A stretch of DNA of 64,000 bases from Siphonodentalium dalli. Lineage: Eukaryota > Mollusca > Scaphopoda > Gadilida > Siphonodentaliidae. Position 1 is the first letter of the stretch. Each line of letters begins with the position of its first letter. The notes beneath the pieces are model-generated. The model ran no database searches, had not been told where the DNA came from, and saw nothing but the letters and a program-made list of their open reading frames with translations. Positions 34,001 to 45,451 of the stretch are shown here, piece by piece. The position numbers and the translations under genes were made by a program. The DNA is taken from NCBI GenBank assembly GCA_032622095.1, contig CP136068.1, forward strand, positions 16,597,729 to 16,661,728. Reading direction: 5' to 3'.

Positions 34001-34575
34001 TCCATGGGAGGGTATGCAGGGTTTGTGCTCGGGATAATTGGTTACTCGCCTACCCGACCCACACGTCAAATGACTTTTACACCGAGGAGAAAGGCCGGGA
34101 GGGGCGGTCTCGAATAGGATTCTGAATAGTACGCCATAAACCAATTTGCAAATTATCGTAATGGCTGTCGCTGTGTTGGCCGGGCAGGTGCACGACGGGT
34201 TTGCTTTTCCATTTGGGCTGAAGTATATACAACTGCGCCCCTCTGTATAGATCCTATTCTCCCGGGAGGTTCCGGGGAGGGGTGCATCAACGTGGTCGTG
34301 GAGGTGTCGGAAGCTGAATATTGCACTGAGCATGGGCTCCAAAACATATATAGAAACACTATCCCGTTGAGAAAATTCACCCACACATATGGGAGGGACA
34401 ATGAAGAGCATTTCTGATTATGAATAGGTTTATGGAAAGCCAATTGGTAGCCAGAAACCAGTTCGTTGTTTTCTTAATCACTCCTAGCATGATGGTGGTA
34501 GGGTGGAACATTTGGGTTCTGGTCGATCCGCCGATTATATACCCGACCCTCATTCCAAATCACTTGTGAGCCCCG
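31025..34575 (+). repeat. GC-rich compound satellite, ~4 higher-order units of ~870-1,030 bp
   Basis: The landmark 'tgtatagagcctat' recurs at about 31,477, 32,501, 33,370 and 34,242; 'gaagagcgtttctgat' or 'taaagagcgtttctga' at about 31,638, 32,661, 33,531 and 34,403. Each unit is made of diverged modules of about 200 bp with the frame 'tttcgaataggtttctgg', 'gaattgggtgtcagaaacca', 'gttcgttgtt', 'tccgtgggaggg', 'tctacccgacccccac', 'aaatcacttatgacccccgg'. ORFs up to 187 codons arise on both strands because of the periodicity and GC content and show no domain. A related single piece lies at 51,125-51,365. Confidence 0.85.
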
Positions 34576-34584
34576 GATATCACT

Positions 34585-34865
34585 GAGATAAAAAGGTTGG
34601 TCAATATGACTAACTTAGAGTAGGCAACAGCTTGTCCTGGAGATGACTACCTTTTGTTGGTCAAAATGACTACCTGGAAAAGTTAGTAGTAGTCAACATG
34701 ACCTGCACATGCTTAGTCAACATGACTAACATTGAGTCGTATTGACTAATATTGCATTAGTCACAATGACTACTATGATTTGAGTCAAAATGAATAATGA
34801 ATAATTCTATTTGAGTCAAAATGTCTAAAAAAAGTTTAGTCAGCATGACTAGAACTGAGTCAGGA
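34585..34865. repeat. TTAGTCAAxATGACTAA minisatellite
   Basis: About ten irregular copies of the near-palindrome 'ttagtcaacatgactaa', spaced ~25-35 bp. Starts directly after the compound satellite. Confidence 0.7.
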
Positions 34866-34959
34866 TATCCCCGGCATGTTCCCTGCATGTGGAGTAAAAT
34901 GTGTCTGAATGTCTAAAATAATGGGCAATAATTCTTAATTTGTGTGTAATAATATTTAA

Positions 34960-35700
34960 AAAAATACTTTGCGATAAATCGCGAACTTCCATACAATAAA
35001 TATATACGATTTAGTGCAAAGGTTTTCGATTTATAATAAAGGTTTGCAATTAATCAAATCAATTTGCAATTAATACAGGGCTTTAACCGTATAAACATAA
35101 ATCAGATATCTCCAACATGTCTGGGTGAACTTCAATCGCTCTATAATAGCACGGTCAGGCTAAAATAGACCAATCGGTCATTCACTGACAGAATGCATGT
35201 GTGATGAGGGGAGAAAATCTTTGCGATAAATCACAAAACGACTTTGTGACAAATCACAAACACCTTTGCGATAACTCGCGAACCTTTGCGATAAATCTCA
35301 AGCATCTTTACGATAACTCTCAAGCTACTTGGTGATTATAATTTACGATTTATCGTAAACATGTTTGAGATTTATCACACAGGTTTGTGATTTATTGCAG
35401 ATATAGTGTTATGTGTTGGCACTAATGGGCTTGAACCGAATAAACATAATAAATCAGATATCCTAAACAGGTCTGGATGAACCACACATCGATCTATAAT
35501 AGCACCGTACTGGCGATTTATCACAAAGGTTTGCGATTAATCGCAATGATTGAATTATATTGTTTTATGTGGGCACTAATGGGATTGCACCATATAACCA
35601 TTATCAATCAGATATCTTAATCAGGTCCGGGTGAACCACTTACCGATCTATAATAGACTAATATAAACCGATCGGTCTTTCACAGCCAGCATGCATATGT
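34960..35700. repeat. Palindromic minisatellite (GCGATAAATCGC) with interleaved longer repeats
   Basis: Many units of 'tttgcgataaatcgcaaac' type in both polarities. Between them lie three diverged copies of a longer segment ('aatcagatatc', 'caggtctgg(g)tgaac', 'cgatctataatag'), near 35,100, 35,450 and 35,610. 'gatcggtc' and 'atgcatatgtgat' occur at the ends of copies 1 and 3. Confidence 0.7.
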
Positions 35701-35704
35701 GATA

Positions 35705-36490
35705 AGGGGAGTCACTCTGAACTGTTTTATTGTTATCTCTCAACCAATATGTACACACAATTAATTCTGATTTCTTTTGCAAGACACCAAATGATTATGT
35801 ACTGAGAATATTTAAAAAAAGCATACATGTAAACAGATATTCAAACAAACAGATTCAAATTGCCAGGAAGACCGATCGGTCTATTTTAGCCCGATCAGGC
35901 TATTGTAGTTAATATGTGGTTCGCTTAGACCTTTCTTTATACCATAATAAATATCTCGTAAAAAGTATGTAATTGTTGTAGTTCCTACGCTGCATTATGT
36001 GAACAAAGCCTAATTCTGTTCGAGAACATGTTGTACAGTATGTAAATAGCGTGCGATAAGCAAAATACTCAACAATGGGGAGACCACACTAATGAACTTT
36101 GGTTAATTAAAACTGGCACCATGTTGTTTGCAAAATACTGTTCTAGTGCTCACTAGTCCTCGCCACAACATTTTGGTATTGAATGGGTCACCGGAATCAC
36201 TCTCCTAAAAAAATCGCAACGGTGTTAAGTGTTTTGCTTATCGTACACTTCTGATGTGCTCTATCGGTATATGAACAAACAAACAAACATCACACAAAGA
36301 GAGTTTAATGTATTTAGTATATCATCCAGTTAGGTACAGTCATAGTGAATAAATTATTCTCCATTCGCAGCTATGCGTCAACGGGTCAATGTCATTTCCT
36401 GATCACCAGAGCCATATAATGTAGAGTTCCTAGCAAAGCGGAAATGTCCAAATGATTCACAATGATAGCCATATATATTTTGATAAAAAC
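35705..36490. other. Unannotated stretch
   Basis: No gene supported. 'aacaaacaaacaaacat' is a small simple repeat near 36,272. Confidence 0.3.
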
Positions 36491-36493
36491 ATG

Positions 36494-37848
36494 ATCACCC
36501 CCGTGTACGTGGTATCGCCAAAACCGAGGGTATCGCCAAAACCGAGAATATGGGAAAGTCATTTTCACGTATATGATATGGGGATATGTTTGTTTCTCAT
36601 CGTAGTACAGACATCGAGCATCGTATGTGTATGTCCACACGAAGCAGGAGTATTTATCCACTAGTTGTCATTTAGTTTTCCCAGATCAGACCATTAATTT
36701 ATTTTTGGCGAATTTTTTCATTGGTGGTTTTGCTTTTGCTCACTCAAATGTTCGAGAACATCCATTCACTAGTATAGTTCCTGGACTTCCACGCTTCCAA
36801 AACAAATGCCGGTATATAGTTGAATCTGTCAATGAAGCATAGGATTTGACAGAATTTCAAAAATCCGTGTCGTTCTCAATATCCGCGCGATTTGAAGGGA
36901 CCACTGTCGGTCCAGAAAGATGCGAACGGCACAGATGAAGATGCGACCAAACGCCGAGTTTCTGTGCAGTAAATATGCGTATTACTTAAGGAGTTCTGAT
37001 GAGTTTTCGAGTGTTTTTATATGTATCTGAGACTGATCAATTGGACTGCGAATGTCATCTGGAATATGAATCCATAACATATTCGAAATATTGTGTGCAT
37101 ATATATTATGAATGTGTTTCAATTGAAATTAATTGAACATCCATCTCATCATTCAGATTTGCGATCTCAAGAACGTGAATGAAGGATAACGCGATGCCTT
37201 GATCACACGCACGTGAATGCTGCCGTTCGAATGCATGCAGCTAATCTGTTATTCGTTTAGTATTAACATGCTTGAGTTTGTATATACATGTAGACCACAC
37301 ATGCTGGACGACACGCTACGGCGTATCAACGATTTGTTATAATCATGTTTATTTTACAGACTTTATGACTCGTTCCCACTCGAGTAGACCGTTACGAGAC
37401 AATGAAACCGAATCATCTTATGGATTATACATAAATCGTATTGCTCCAAATTATGCAATTCTGGCTTTTTAAGAGTCATCAGATAATATTGTAACGATTC
37501 TATGTTAACCTTAAACATCCGTACATATATCATCACATATACCGGCATTTGTTTTGGAAGCGTGGAAGTCCAGGAACTATACTAGTGAATGGTTGTTCTC
37601 GAAAATTTGAATGAGCAAAAGCAAAAACACCATTGAAAAAATTCGTAAAAAAAAAATTAATGGTCTGATCTGGGAAAACTGGTGGATAAATACTCATGCT
37701 TCGTGTGGACACACACATACGATGCTCGATGTCTGTATTACGGTGAGAAACAAATATTTCCCCATATCATATACGTGAAAATGACTTTCCCATATTCTCG
37801 GTTTTGGCGATACCCTCGGTTTTGGCGATACCACGTACACGGGGGTGA
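36494..37848. mobile_element. Fold-back element with ~310 bp terminal arms, 1.35 kb
   Basis: The left arm (36,494-36,808) starts 'atcacccccgtgtacgtgg'; the right arm (37,536-37,848) is its inverted copy ending 'ccacgtacacgggggtgat'. The arms contain a short direct duplication ('tatcgccaaaaccgag'). They yield mirrored ORFs starting MDKYSCFVWT on opposite strands, which are consequences of the inversion. The ~730 bp centre has no transposase. Long-arm elements of this kind resemble Foldback/TIR-rich non-autonomous elements. Confidence 0.8.
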
Positions 37849-38044
37849 TGATGCATATGGGCATTGGAATGGTATACATGTACATGTATGTATACATATA
37901 AGCTCTAATTGACCCCCCCCCTAACGGCGTTGACTACCGATATTACCGAGTTGTTGATGCTATTAGCCATGACCAATCCTACCATGGCCGACCGTCGAAA
38001 ATTTTGAATTCTGAACAAGAAAATCGCAAAATCCTAACATCTAG

Positions 38045-38523
38045 ACTAGCCTCAAGCCTTCCTACTGTTGGAAATTTCAAACCCTACACCCCCACTTAGG
38101 TTGGAAAATTTCCAACTGATGACAATTCCAATGACAATGTTGACCAATTGTATGACAATATTGTTTTCTTAAATTAACTAGAAGTTTTTGACTGGCCACG
38201 GGGGAGGGACCAGGACACAAGCTTTCCAAGTGTTGGAAATTTCCAACCTGTCACCTCCTTTAGGTTGGAAAATTTCCAACTGATGACCATTTCTGTCAAA
38301 AATTTTGACCAAAAATAGGAACATATGCAAATATTGGTCGAAAAACAATAAATTCCCCCCAATAAATTGTTTTATAATTAAACTACAATTACATTTTCAA
38401 CCTATTGTTGGTGTGAAATTTCGTTGTGGCAGGTATGAAATTTACAACTATTGAAAATATAGCTCTCTGCTGGGGGGGGGGGGTGAGACACCCCCCACCA
38501 CACCCACTCTAGCCACATCCCTG
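38045..38523 (-). mobile_element. hAT-type non-autonomous element, left boundary eroded
   Basis: Its right end is '...tctagccacatccctg' (38,508-38,523), matching the TIR of the complete copy at 51,426-51,828, to which it lies in inverted orientation. Shared internal blocks are 'acaatgttgacca', 'acaatattgttttcttaaat', 'gaccaggacacaagctttcc', 'ggttggaaaatttccaac' and 'tgatgaccatttc'. The left TIR is not found. It is inserted at the edge of the ~140 bp satellite. Confidence 0.7.
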
Positions 38524-39543
38524 CCTGGGAGTACCAATTGGTGAATCGGTCGGTCATGTGCATAACGCATTATTGATATAGTATCCATATCTCTACTAGA
38601 TGCAGTGTGTGTTGTGTGTGTGTGTGTGTGAGGGGGTCGTAATAAAAGGCAGATACGCAGTTTTTGTAATGCATATGGGCATTGGTGCCCATGAATCCCG
38701 ATCGGCCACTCAGTTGATCAAGCCCATAGCGCATTATTCGACGAGATAAAAAGCTGTGTTGGGGTCTGGTGAGAATGTCAAACAAGGATGTGGTAATACC
38801 GTGTCTATGACTGTGCATGGTAATACCATTTGGTGAATCAGTCGGTCAGGTACATAGCGCATTATTGATATATTACCCATATTTCTACGAGAAATATGCA
38901 TTGTGTGTGTGTTGGTGGGGGGGGATGTCTGAATAAAAGGCGGATACATAGTTTTTGTTACGGCGTGTCTTTATTGTATAGCGCATTATTGATATATATA
39001 TTTCGACGAGATAAAAAGCTGTGTTGGGGTCTGGGGAGAATGTCAAACAAGGATGTGGTAATATCGTGTCTTTGATGGTGCATGGGAGTACCATTTGGTG
39101 AATCGGTATGTCAGGTGCATAGCGCATTATTGATATATTACCCATAATTCTACGATAAATATGCAGTGAGTGTCTGTGTGTTGGGAGGGATGGTCTGATG
39201 GTACGCAGGAGTTCCGGTCGATCACTCAGTCGGTCAGGTGCATAGCGTATTATTGATATCTATATTTCGACGAGATATATAGCTGTGTCGGGGTCTGGGG
39301 AGAACGCAAAACACGGTCGGTAATATCGTGTCTACAACGATGCCTAGCAGTCCCATCTGGTGAATCAGTCGGTCGGGTGCATATAACATTATTTATATTG
39401 TGTTTACATTTCGTCGATAACTATAGCAGTATCGGGGACTAGGGGAAATGCGGAACACGAAGTTGTAATGGCGTGACTACATGGTGGCTTGGAGTCTCAG
39501 TCGGTGACTCAGTGGATCAGTTGCATATCACATTATTGATATC
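38524..39543. repeat. ~140 bp satellite, left block
   Basis: Units recur every ~120-160 bp, anchored on 'catagcgcattattgatat'. They alternate between a type with 'atttcgacgagata...agctgtgtcggggtctggggagaa' and a type with 'atttctacgagaaatatgca', so a dimeric or trimeric higher-order pattern exists. The array continues on the other side of the gypsy element at 49,955. Its (GT)n stretch is at about 38,606-38,630. Confidence 0.85.
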
Positions 39544-39582
39544 TGTGAGGTAATGAACACATATATATAGTAGGTACAAGTC

Positions 39583-39588
39583 TTTATT
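39583..39588 (-). terminator. Polyadenylation signal AATAAA in 3' LTR
   Basis: AATAAA on the minus strand, about 160 nt downstream of the TATA-like box and ~40 nt before the LTR end, the usual place for the signal ending an LTR-element RNA. Confidence 0.55.
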
Positions 39589-39749
39589 ATGTTGTGAATA
39601 AGATATGCAGTGTGTACAAATATCATGATCAAGAGTCGCCGCGAAGTGAGGTCCCCGAATGGGTGATGCCTGGTGTGGGTGATGCCTGGAGATAACCTCG
39701 AGATGAGATGAGTCTAGTGAAAGCATGAGGTGATGGGATGTGGTTGTCT

Positions 39750-39759
39750 CTTATATACT
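39750..39759 (-). promoter_or_regulatory. TATA-like box in 3' LTR
   Basis: AGTATATAAG on the minus strand, the same position as in the 5' LTR. In the 3' LTR it could drive transcription outward into flanking satellite. Confidence 0.5.
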
Positions 39760-39999
39760 ATTTGGGACGCATATTAGATGAGGCGTTTGGCAATACACAT
39801 CGGGATTGGTTCCTTCGTTGTGGTCATTTCCCTTGACCATATTTGGGAGCCATCTTCATTGTGTGTATATCTTCGCTGAGAGTAAGACGTGTGAGGTTTC
39901 GAGAACCGAACACGAATATCGGAGTTTGGGGTTTTATATATTGGGACATTCGTATAGTTTGAATCAAGTTGTGAGATTATAATGGGTAGTGATCTCACA

Positions 40000-40018
40000 T
40001 ATGTCCCCCCACCCGTGT
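40000..40018 (-). promoter_or_regulatory. Polypurine tract of the gypsy element
   Basis: Minus-strand 'acgggtggggggacata' ends directly at the 3' LTR start. Purine-rich tracts here prime plus-strand DNA synthesis. Its position fixes the element's orientation as minus. Confidence 0.85.
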
Positions 40019-43010
40019 AAGATTTTTAGCGCAGCGGAAAATCTTATGTAACATCAAAATTATGGACCTAACTGGGGTAATTGTGATCATGTAATGTGGA
40101 TGAGGCTGAAATGAAGTATAATAACATTGATTGTGGTGAAGTTATGATTAATACATGTGGAACAAAGTTGTCTTAAAATGATGATACGCAATATTAAGTT
40201 GTCTTAAAATGATGATACGCAATATTATGAGATTATGAAATAAATGGTGGGAAAAGCATATATGGGTTGGTATATAAAATGATCGGGCAAGCAGTCATAA
40301 TGCGTGCTAGATTTATATGTAGGATAAGGTATGATAAAATAATATAGAGATACAAGTATGAGCAGTAATGAATATAACAATACGGTAATAGTGCATGGTA
40401 TGTTTTGTAAATGATGTACATTGGTGATGTATTATATAAATGCATGTTGTATCGTTAATAAAATCATGACGATATGTATACATTCGGGATTGTGGTAATG
40501 AGAGACCAAATGTTTCTCATCTGCCGTCAATTGCACAGGGAATTGTTGGGAGCATGTATCAGAGGTGAAATATTGCTTGGAGTGTGGCATAAGATGTTTA
40601 GTGATAACGAATTGGACGGAGAGGCATGGATTGATGCGTTTGTTGATAGGTGGCGAGATCCGTGACCAATGTTATTGATGATAATCAACGGTCAGTTGTC
40701 TTAAAGCTTGGACTTGGCACGTGTCATAATGGCGTTAGTGTATACAGCTGTATGCAGTAACGAAATTATAATTTGTCTATGGGTGGGTGTGTGCCCCTTA
40801 TAGAAAAAAAATGGTATTATTGATAAAATGATCAATAGAGATTGAGGGGTGCATGGGTTATGGATGGAAGCGAGAATCATGGTTTCCATTGTGGCAATTT
40901 GTGTAATTCAATAGTCGATTGTAATTGAGTTATTTGTGTCTTGATGGTGATGTTTGATGAGTTAAAAGTTGTGACTGTAATTAATTTGATGCTGGCTGTG
41001 TATCTATGCACCTTGGTGGTAAAGTTATCATGGCGATCGAGGTAATATTGTGATTGTATACGGTTGTTTTCTTAGAAGATTGTGATGACAGTTTACTGTA
41101 AATAAATACATGGGTGATTGTATAGTATGATGAGTGGAGTGCAATTGACGCATGAAATAGTAGTTCTATCTACCTCGCAATGATAATATGTTGAGCGCGC
41201 ATTATCATGTGGCGCTTGTTATCTTGGCGGTGGGGGGGGGGGGGGGTATGTATACGATGTGGTCGTGTTGGGGTTTTACACATACATGCTAGTCAGGTTA
41301 AGTTTAGGCTTGCACATGTATATGTGTTAGCACGCGTTATTATGCGGCTTTGGTTATTATGGGTGGGGTGTACGATGGGTTATGGGTAATTGTGTGACAC
41401 GTTTGTCGTGTTTTGTATGTCACATGTTAATTTGATTAGGCCTTTATTGGCCGTTAACATGTACATTATATTTGGATATTTTTTTGTTCTTGTGGAAGGG
41501 CGTTCATGTGGTATGGGAAATGGATGTGGAATAGTATATGAGGATCTTATGGTAATTGTGTACGCACGTTTGTCGTGTGTTATAGGTTACATGTTAAGTT
41601 AATTAGGCCTTGATTGGCCGTTAACATGTACGTTATTGGGGATTTCTTGTGGAAGGGCGTTCGGGTATCATGGAAATTAGATTGGGAAGTTGTATCTCAC
41701 TAGATATGTGGGGGGGGGTATAGTAAGCATGATAAATAGTTATGGAAGGTTCACCTATCGGTATTCATGTCATGATAATCGGTTTGTGTGGGACACTTGA
41801 GTTTGACATTATGATACACTTGTGAGGTTGTGAATCTTGGTTAATTGTTTTATCTAGATAGGGCTATCGAATTTAGTGAATGATTATGGATAATTTTGGT
41901 TATTTTTGTGACGGATATAAATTTGCTGGATAATGGTTTGTTTATGTGATTACTGATTAATTTATGTAGCAAGATTCTTATTTATTGATATGATACCTGG
42001 TGTAACATAATGTTATTGTATTTATTTATTTATTTATTTTTTTGTTGTTGAGGGAAGCAAGTTTTCCGCATGTCTCTGTTTCTATGCGTGTTACTATTTT
42101 AAGAGGTGATCAATCTCTTAATATTGAATGTAACACCTTCTTGGCTTTATCCCATACGAAATTCCATATGTGTACACTTGTACACAGTGCACACTGGACT
42201 TGCTAGCGTTGAGTTATTATCTGATGATTAAATGATGTTTAGTGTGTTAATTTATAAGTGGACTTTATGTGTATATGGCGCGAAGAGATATTGCTTGAGC
42301 GTGTTTGTTTGTTCAAATAAATATGCTTTTAGTTGTTGCGGAAAATTTAGGGGAACTTATTGAATATGGGAGAGATGTCGGGATTGATATAATGTACGCT
42401 TTATAGTAAAGAGCGTTAACGTATTGAATATGGGAGAGATGCCGGGGTTGATATAATGTACGCTTTATAGTAATGAGCGTTATATGTTTGTTTCGGGGTT
42501 TCATGGGCTCAAATAATGTCGACAAATGTCTGTGAGAAATGGGGTGGGAAATGGAAGAGGTATTCAGTGATGATGATGGAAATGCCGTGGTTTCTGTACC
42601 AATCGTTCTTTGATAAAGAGCGTTATTTGGCAGTATTGGGGGTAGTGATATTGAGGGAAATATGCCGTGATTATTGTATCACCTACTATATAATATATAG
42701 TGTATTGCGCCGTTGGGGGTGGGTTGTATACATTGAGGGAGAATATGCCGTGATTATTATATCACCTACTATATAATATATAGTGTCTTGCGGCGTTCGT
42801 GTGCTATGTCAATGAATATATTATTGAGTTAAGCATATTGGAAGGAATGATGATGTAACTGAGTTCTGAACGGGAGTTTGCCATATTAAAATCCCATTAG
42901 TATTTAGAACGCAGAGATATCAGAGACTGATGCGAAAGGCAATGATTGACAGCTTGGCATGTTATGTACACTATCTATCATTAGTGATTGTGAAGTATTT
43001 TGATACATGA
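40019..43010 (-). other. ~3 kb tail between pol and 3' LTR without recognised gene
   Basis: No envelope or other domain found. Internal tandem duplications: a 31-bp unit at about 40,165-40,227 ('agttgtcttaaaatgatgat'); a ~62-bp unit at about 42,360-42,483 ('tattgaatatgggagagatg'); an ~85-bp spaced pair ending 'cacctactatataatatata' at about 42,680 and 42,763. Poly-G runs lie at 41,220-41,235. Short antisense ORFs occur, described separately. Confidence 0.6.
40474..40665 (+). CDS. Possible antisense ORF in gypsy 3' tail, 63 aa
   Basis: An ATG-initiated plus-strand ORF, antisense to the element, with protein-like composition ('LICRQLHRELLGACIRGEIL', 'SDNELDGEAWIDAF'). Antisense ORFs in long 3' spacers are known for some plant gypsy elements. 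At 63 codons this one may be chance, since the G-rich plus strand has few stops. No function proposed. Confidence 0.15.
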   Translation: MYTFGIVVMRDQMFLICRQLHRELLGACIRGEILLGVWHKMFSDNELDGEAWIDAFVDRWRDP

Positions 43011-44003
43011 TTATGAATGTTCGATATCAGTTGTCATCTGATATAATTCATATGTTTCCGTACTTTCGTTTGACCAATTCGTCGAACGGCTGCTAAATGA
43101 GTGGGGATTGTTGGATGATGCAGATTGGAAATTAGCTAGCGATGAATCTTTTGGCGTGTGTTTGGCGTACGGTGTATATAATTTACGATGCCGGCCGCGT
43201 TTGTTATATGCGCGATCCGATTTTGTGTCTGGCGTAGTATTATAAGAATTTTCTGTTGTAATTAATTTGTGTTTTATGACATTTTGGTCCTGTGTTTGGG
43301 GCCTTGATTGGTCGCTGGGTGAAAATTGCGGGGGTGATTGGCTGTCTGTTTTATTAAAATGTTTCGAAGCCATGAGTCTGTTGGCCAACTCAGCCAATGG
43401 TATTGAAGAACTGTCGTCCTTGTTTGATCGCTCAAGTTGAGCGCGCTTAATTGCCGTTGTTTTGAGGTCATCGTCTGATTCCAACGTGGATTGAGAGTTA
43501 TTACTATCAACACTGTATTCACTCGGTGGAAATGCAAATCGATTATGTCGTTTAATCTTTAAATGAGTGGGCCGTTGAGGTGTTGGCCAATCGACAGGGG
43601 ATGGTTTGATGTGTTTAGCATGTGATTTTGTTAATTTAGCAGATAGGTCATGTCTTAATATGTAAGATATGGGGCCTGTTTGTTTTAAGATACGCCAAAA
43701 AGGCTCATATTTAAATGAAAATTTGTGATTTGGTTGGTGGATTTTGTAATAGACGGATTGGCCTATTTTAAAGGATGGAATAGATCCACCTGTGTTCTGT
43801 TTGTGGTTGCGAGAGGCTGTTTCGAGAAGAGATTTTGTAGTTTTAAAAATAATGTGTTGATTTTGAAGCGTGGTGGCTAAAAAATCATCTCCTAAATACT
43901 TTTCTCTGTGTGTTAAAATTCGGTCTATACTTATCTGTGGTTCTCTTAAAAAAGTTAGAAAAAATGGTGAATGTGTATGTACACTGGAACAATAGAAGTT
44001 CAT
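43011..44003 (-). pseudogene. Integrase C-terminal region with GPF-like motif and Pol tail
   Basis: 330 codons from an in-frame ATG, in the same frame as the integrase core and separated from it by one TAG. It starts in the post-catalytic helices, followed by 'SFKIGQSVYYKIHQ' and 'FSFKYEPFWRILKQTGPISY' (residues ~98-117). The latter matches the GPY/F module (K..P.W.GPFRI.....P..Y) that helps integrase bind DNA. The remaining ~200 residues are polar, Ser/Gln/Asn-rich and likely disordered ('SQSPPQFSPSDQSRPQTQDQ'), ending at a stop at 43,011. The apparent start codon is not a real initiation site. Confidence 0.8.
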
Positions 44004-44090
44004 TGCTTGTGATGCATGATTTAGATATAGGTCCCAATTTTCTACATTTGCTTGGGTGATTGTTGAAATGATTGATGCTAGACTTCTATG

Positions 44091-45116
44091 CTATCGCTCC
44101 GATTTCCAATTAGACTCCGGATTAAAAAAACTAGTGAGGCGGTGATTGATATGGTAATATTTACAAAATTCAGTGAAGGTAGAGTTTGCAAATTCCGAAC
44201 CGTTATCAGTCAATATAGACTGGACAGATCCAAATAAAGTGAAATACTCTGAATTCAATCTTTCTAAAATTGTATCCACCATTTTGTTAGGTAATGCGTA
44301 TGCTAAAGTATGTAATGAAAATTGATCAATAATAGTTAAGATAAATCTATTTCCTGATTGTGTTTTGGGGGAAAATGGTCCCATAAGATCGATGGCTATG
44401 AGTTGTCCTGGTCTCGATGGGGCAGTGACTGGTTGAAGCGGGATTTTTGGATTGTAAGCATTTCGTTGTCGGCATGTATGACAATTGTTTATGTATGTGA
44501 CAATTTTTGCAAACAACTGAGGTGTGTAATATCTGTTTGGTATGGTCGCGTATAGCGATTGTACCACTCTATGGCCGAGACTGTGATATTGGGATATAAC
44601 TTCATGCGCTATTTTGTCCGTTATATATATTCGTAATTTAGGTATGTCATTATATATTGATATATAGTGTAGGATACCATCTTTGAGAATAAAGGTTTTT
44701 GCTAATTTTTCGGGTATATTTGTTGATTGCATTTGTTTGATAATCTCGGTGATAGTGTGGTCTGCTGATTGTTCATCTCTTATATTAGTTATAGGAGGAA
44801 GGACCGGGCTGTCGTCAAGATCAACTGATGATTCAGTATCCGTTTTCTTTTTTGGTTGTTTATTTCGTTTTGAAAATTCATGAATATCTTTCATGTTAAG
44901 TATATTAACATCCTGTACAAGGGGATTGGTGGGTGGATTTGGGTAGCTATCTGTGCAAGAATTGATGCACGGGTGTGTGTCGGGGTTTATCCGACTGCAA
45001 AAATCGGCCATAACATTGTTCGTGCCTTTAATATAAGTAATTTTTGGGTTCAATGCTGATATTTCCAAAAACCATTTTTGAATTTTTGTGTTTATCAGAT
45101 CCTGTTTTTTAAACAT
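44091..45116 (-). pseudogene. RNase H end and integrase core (zinc-binding and DDE) of Pol
   Basis: 341 codons. Residues ~1-45 are the end of RNase H ('ITYIKGTNNVMADFCSR'). The integrase zinc-binding domain follows with 'YHSLGH' and 'CHTC' (H-x3-H...C-x2-C, residues ~178-219). The catalytic core shows D in 'IAIDLMGPF', D in 'LTDNGSEF' and E in the final 'SNWKSER', so all three DDE acids remain. The glycine usual before the last motif is changed to W. A TAG at 44,091-44,093 follows immediately, cutting off the C-terminal domain that resumes in the same frame. Confidence 0.9.
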
Positions 45117-45451
45117 GTGGATGAGGGGTAAGTGATCTGTTTTAATCTCTACTTGGGATCCCTGTAAGTAAAATTTAAATTGCCTTGCAAACGTATATAT
45201 AGCGAATGCTTCTTTTTCCGTGACAGAATAATTCCTTTGTGATTTGTTAAGTTTTTTACTGGCGAACGCGATTGGTAGTTCAACGTGTTTATCATCTTGG
45301 CTATTAGCATATTGTGATAGTATCGCCCGATACTATGGATAGATGCATCAACTGTAAGAATGAACAGTTTGTCGGGATTTGGGTAAGCTAAGATGGGGGC
45401 GGTTGCTAAGCTTTCTTTAAGCGTGTCAAACGCTGTTTGTCATGGCGCATC
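45117..45451 (-). pseudogene. RNase H domain, frameshifted
   Basis: Minus-strand frames give 'ILTVDAS' near 45,341-45,361 (first catalytic Asp), 'FASKKLNKSQRNYSVTEKEA' near 45,215-45,275 (catalytic Glu) and 'IKTDHLPLIHM' near 45,117-45,149 (Asp of TDH). The first block is in a different frame from the rest, with the shift near 45,325. This is the usual Ty3/gypsy RNase H, which removes the RNA template after reverse transcription. Confidence 0.85.

Larger units (their letters stand above)
39544..39999 (-). repeat. 3' LTR of the gypsy element
   Basis: 456 bp, differing from the other LTR at 8 positions by eye (~1.8%). On the minus strand it contains a TATA-like AGTATATAAG (39,750-39,759) and an AATAAA polyadenylation signal (39,583-39,588). 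It is the 3' LTR because the polypurine tract abuts its 40,000 side. Confidence 0.95.

Noticed and set aside
36392-37912. Paired 'MDKYSCFVWT' ORFs as duplicated genes
   Set aside because: They are the two arms of one fold-back element read in opposite directions.
40000-43010. Envelope gene in the gypsy element
   Set aside because: No signal peptide, cleavage motif, fusion peptide or membrane anchor found on the minus strand; only short AT-rich ORFs.
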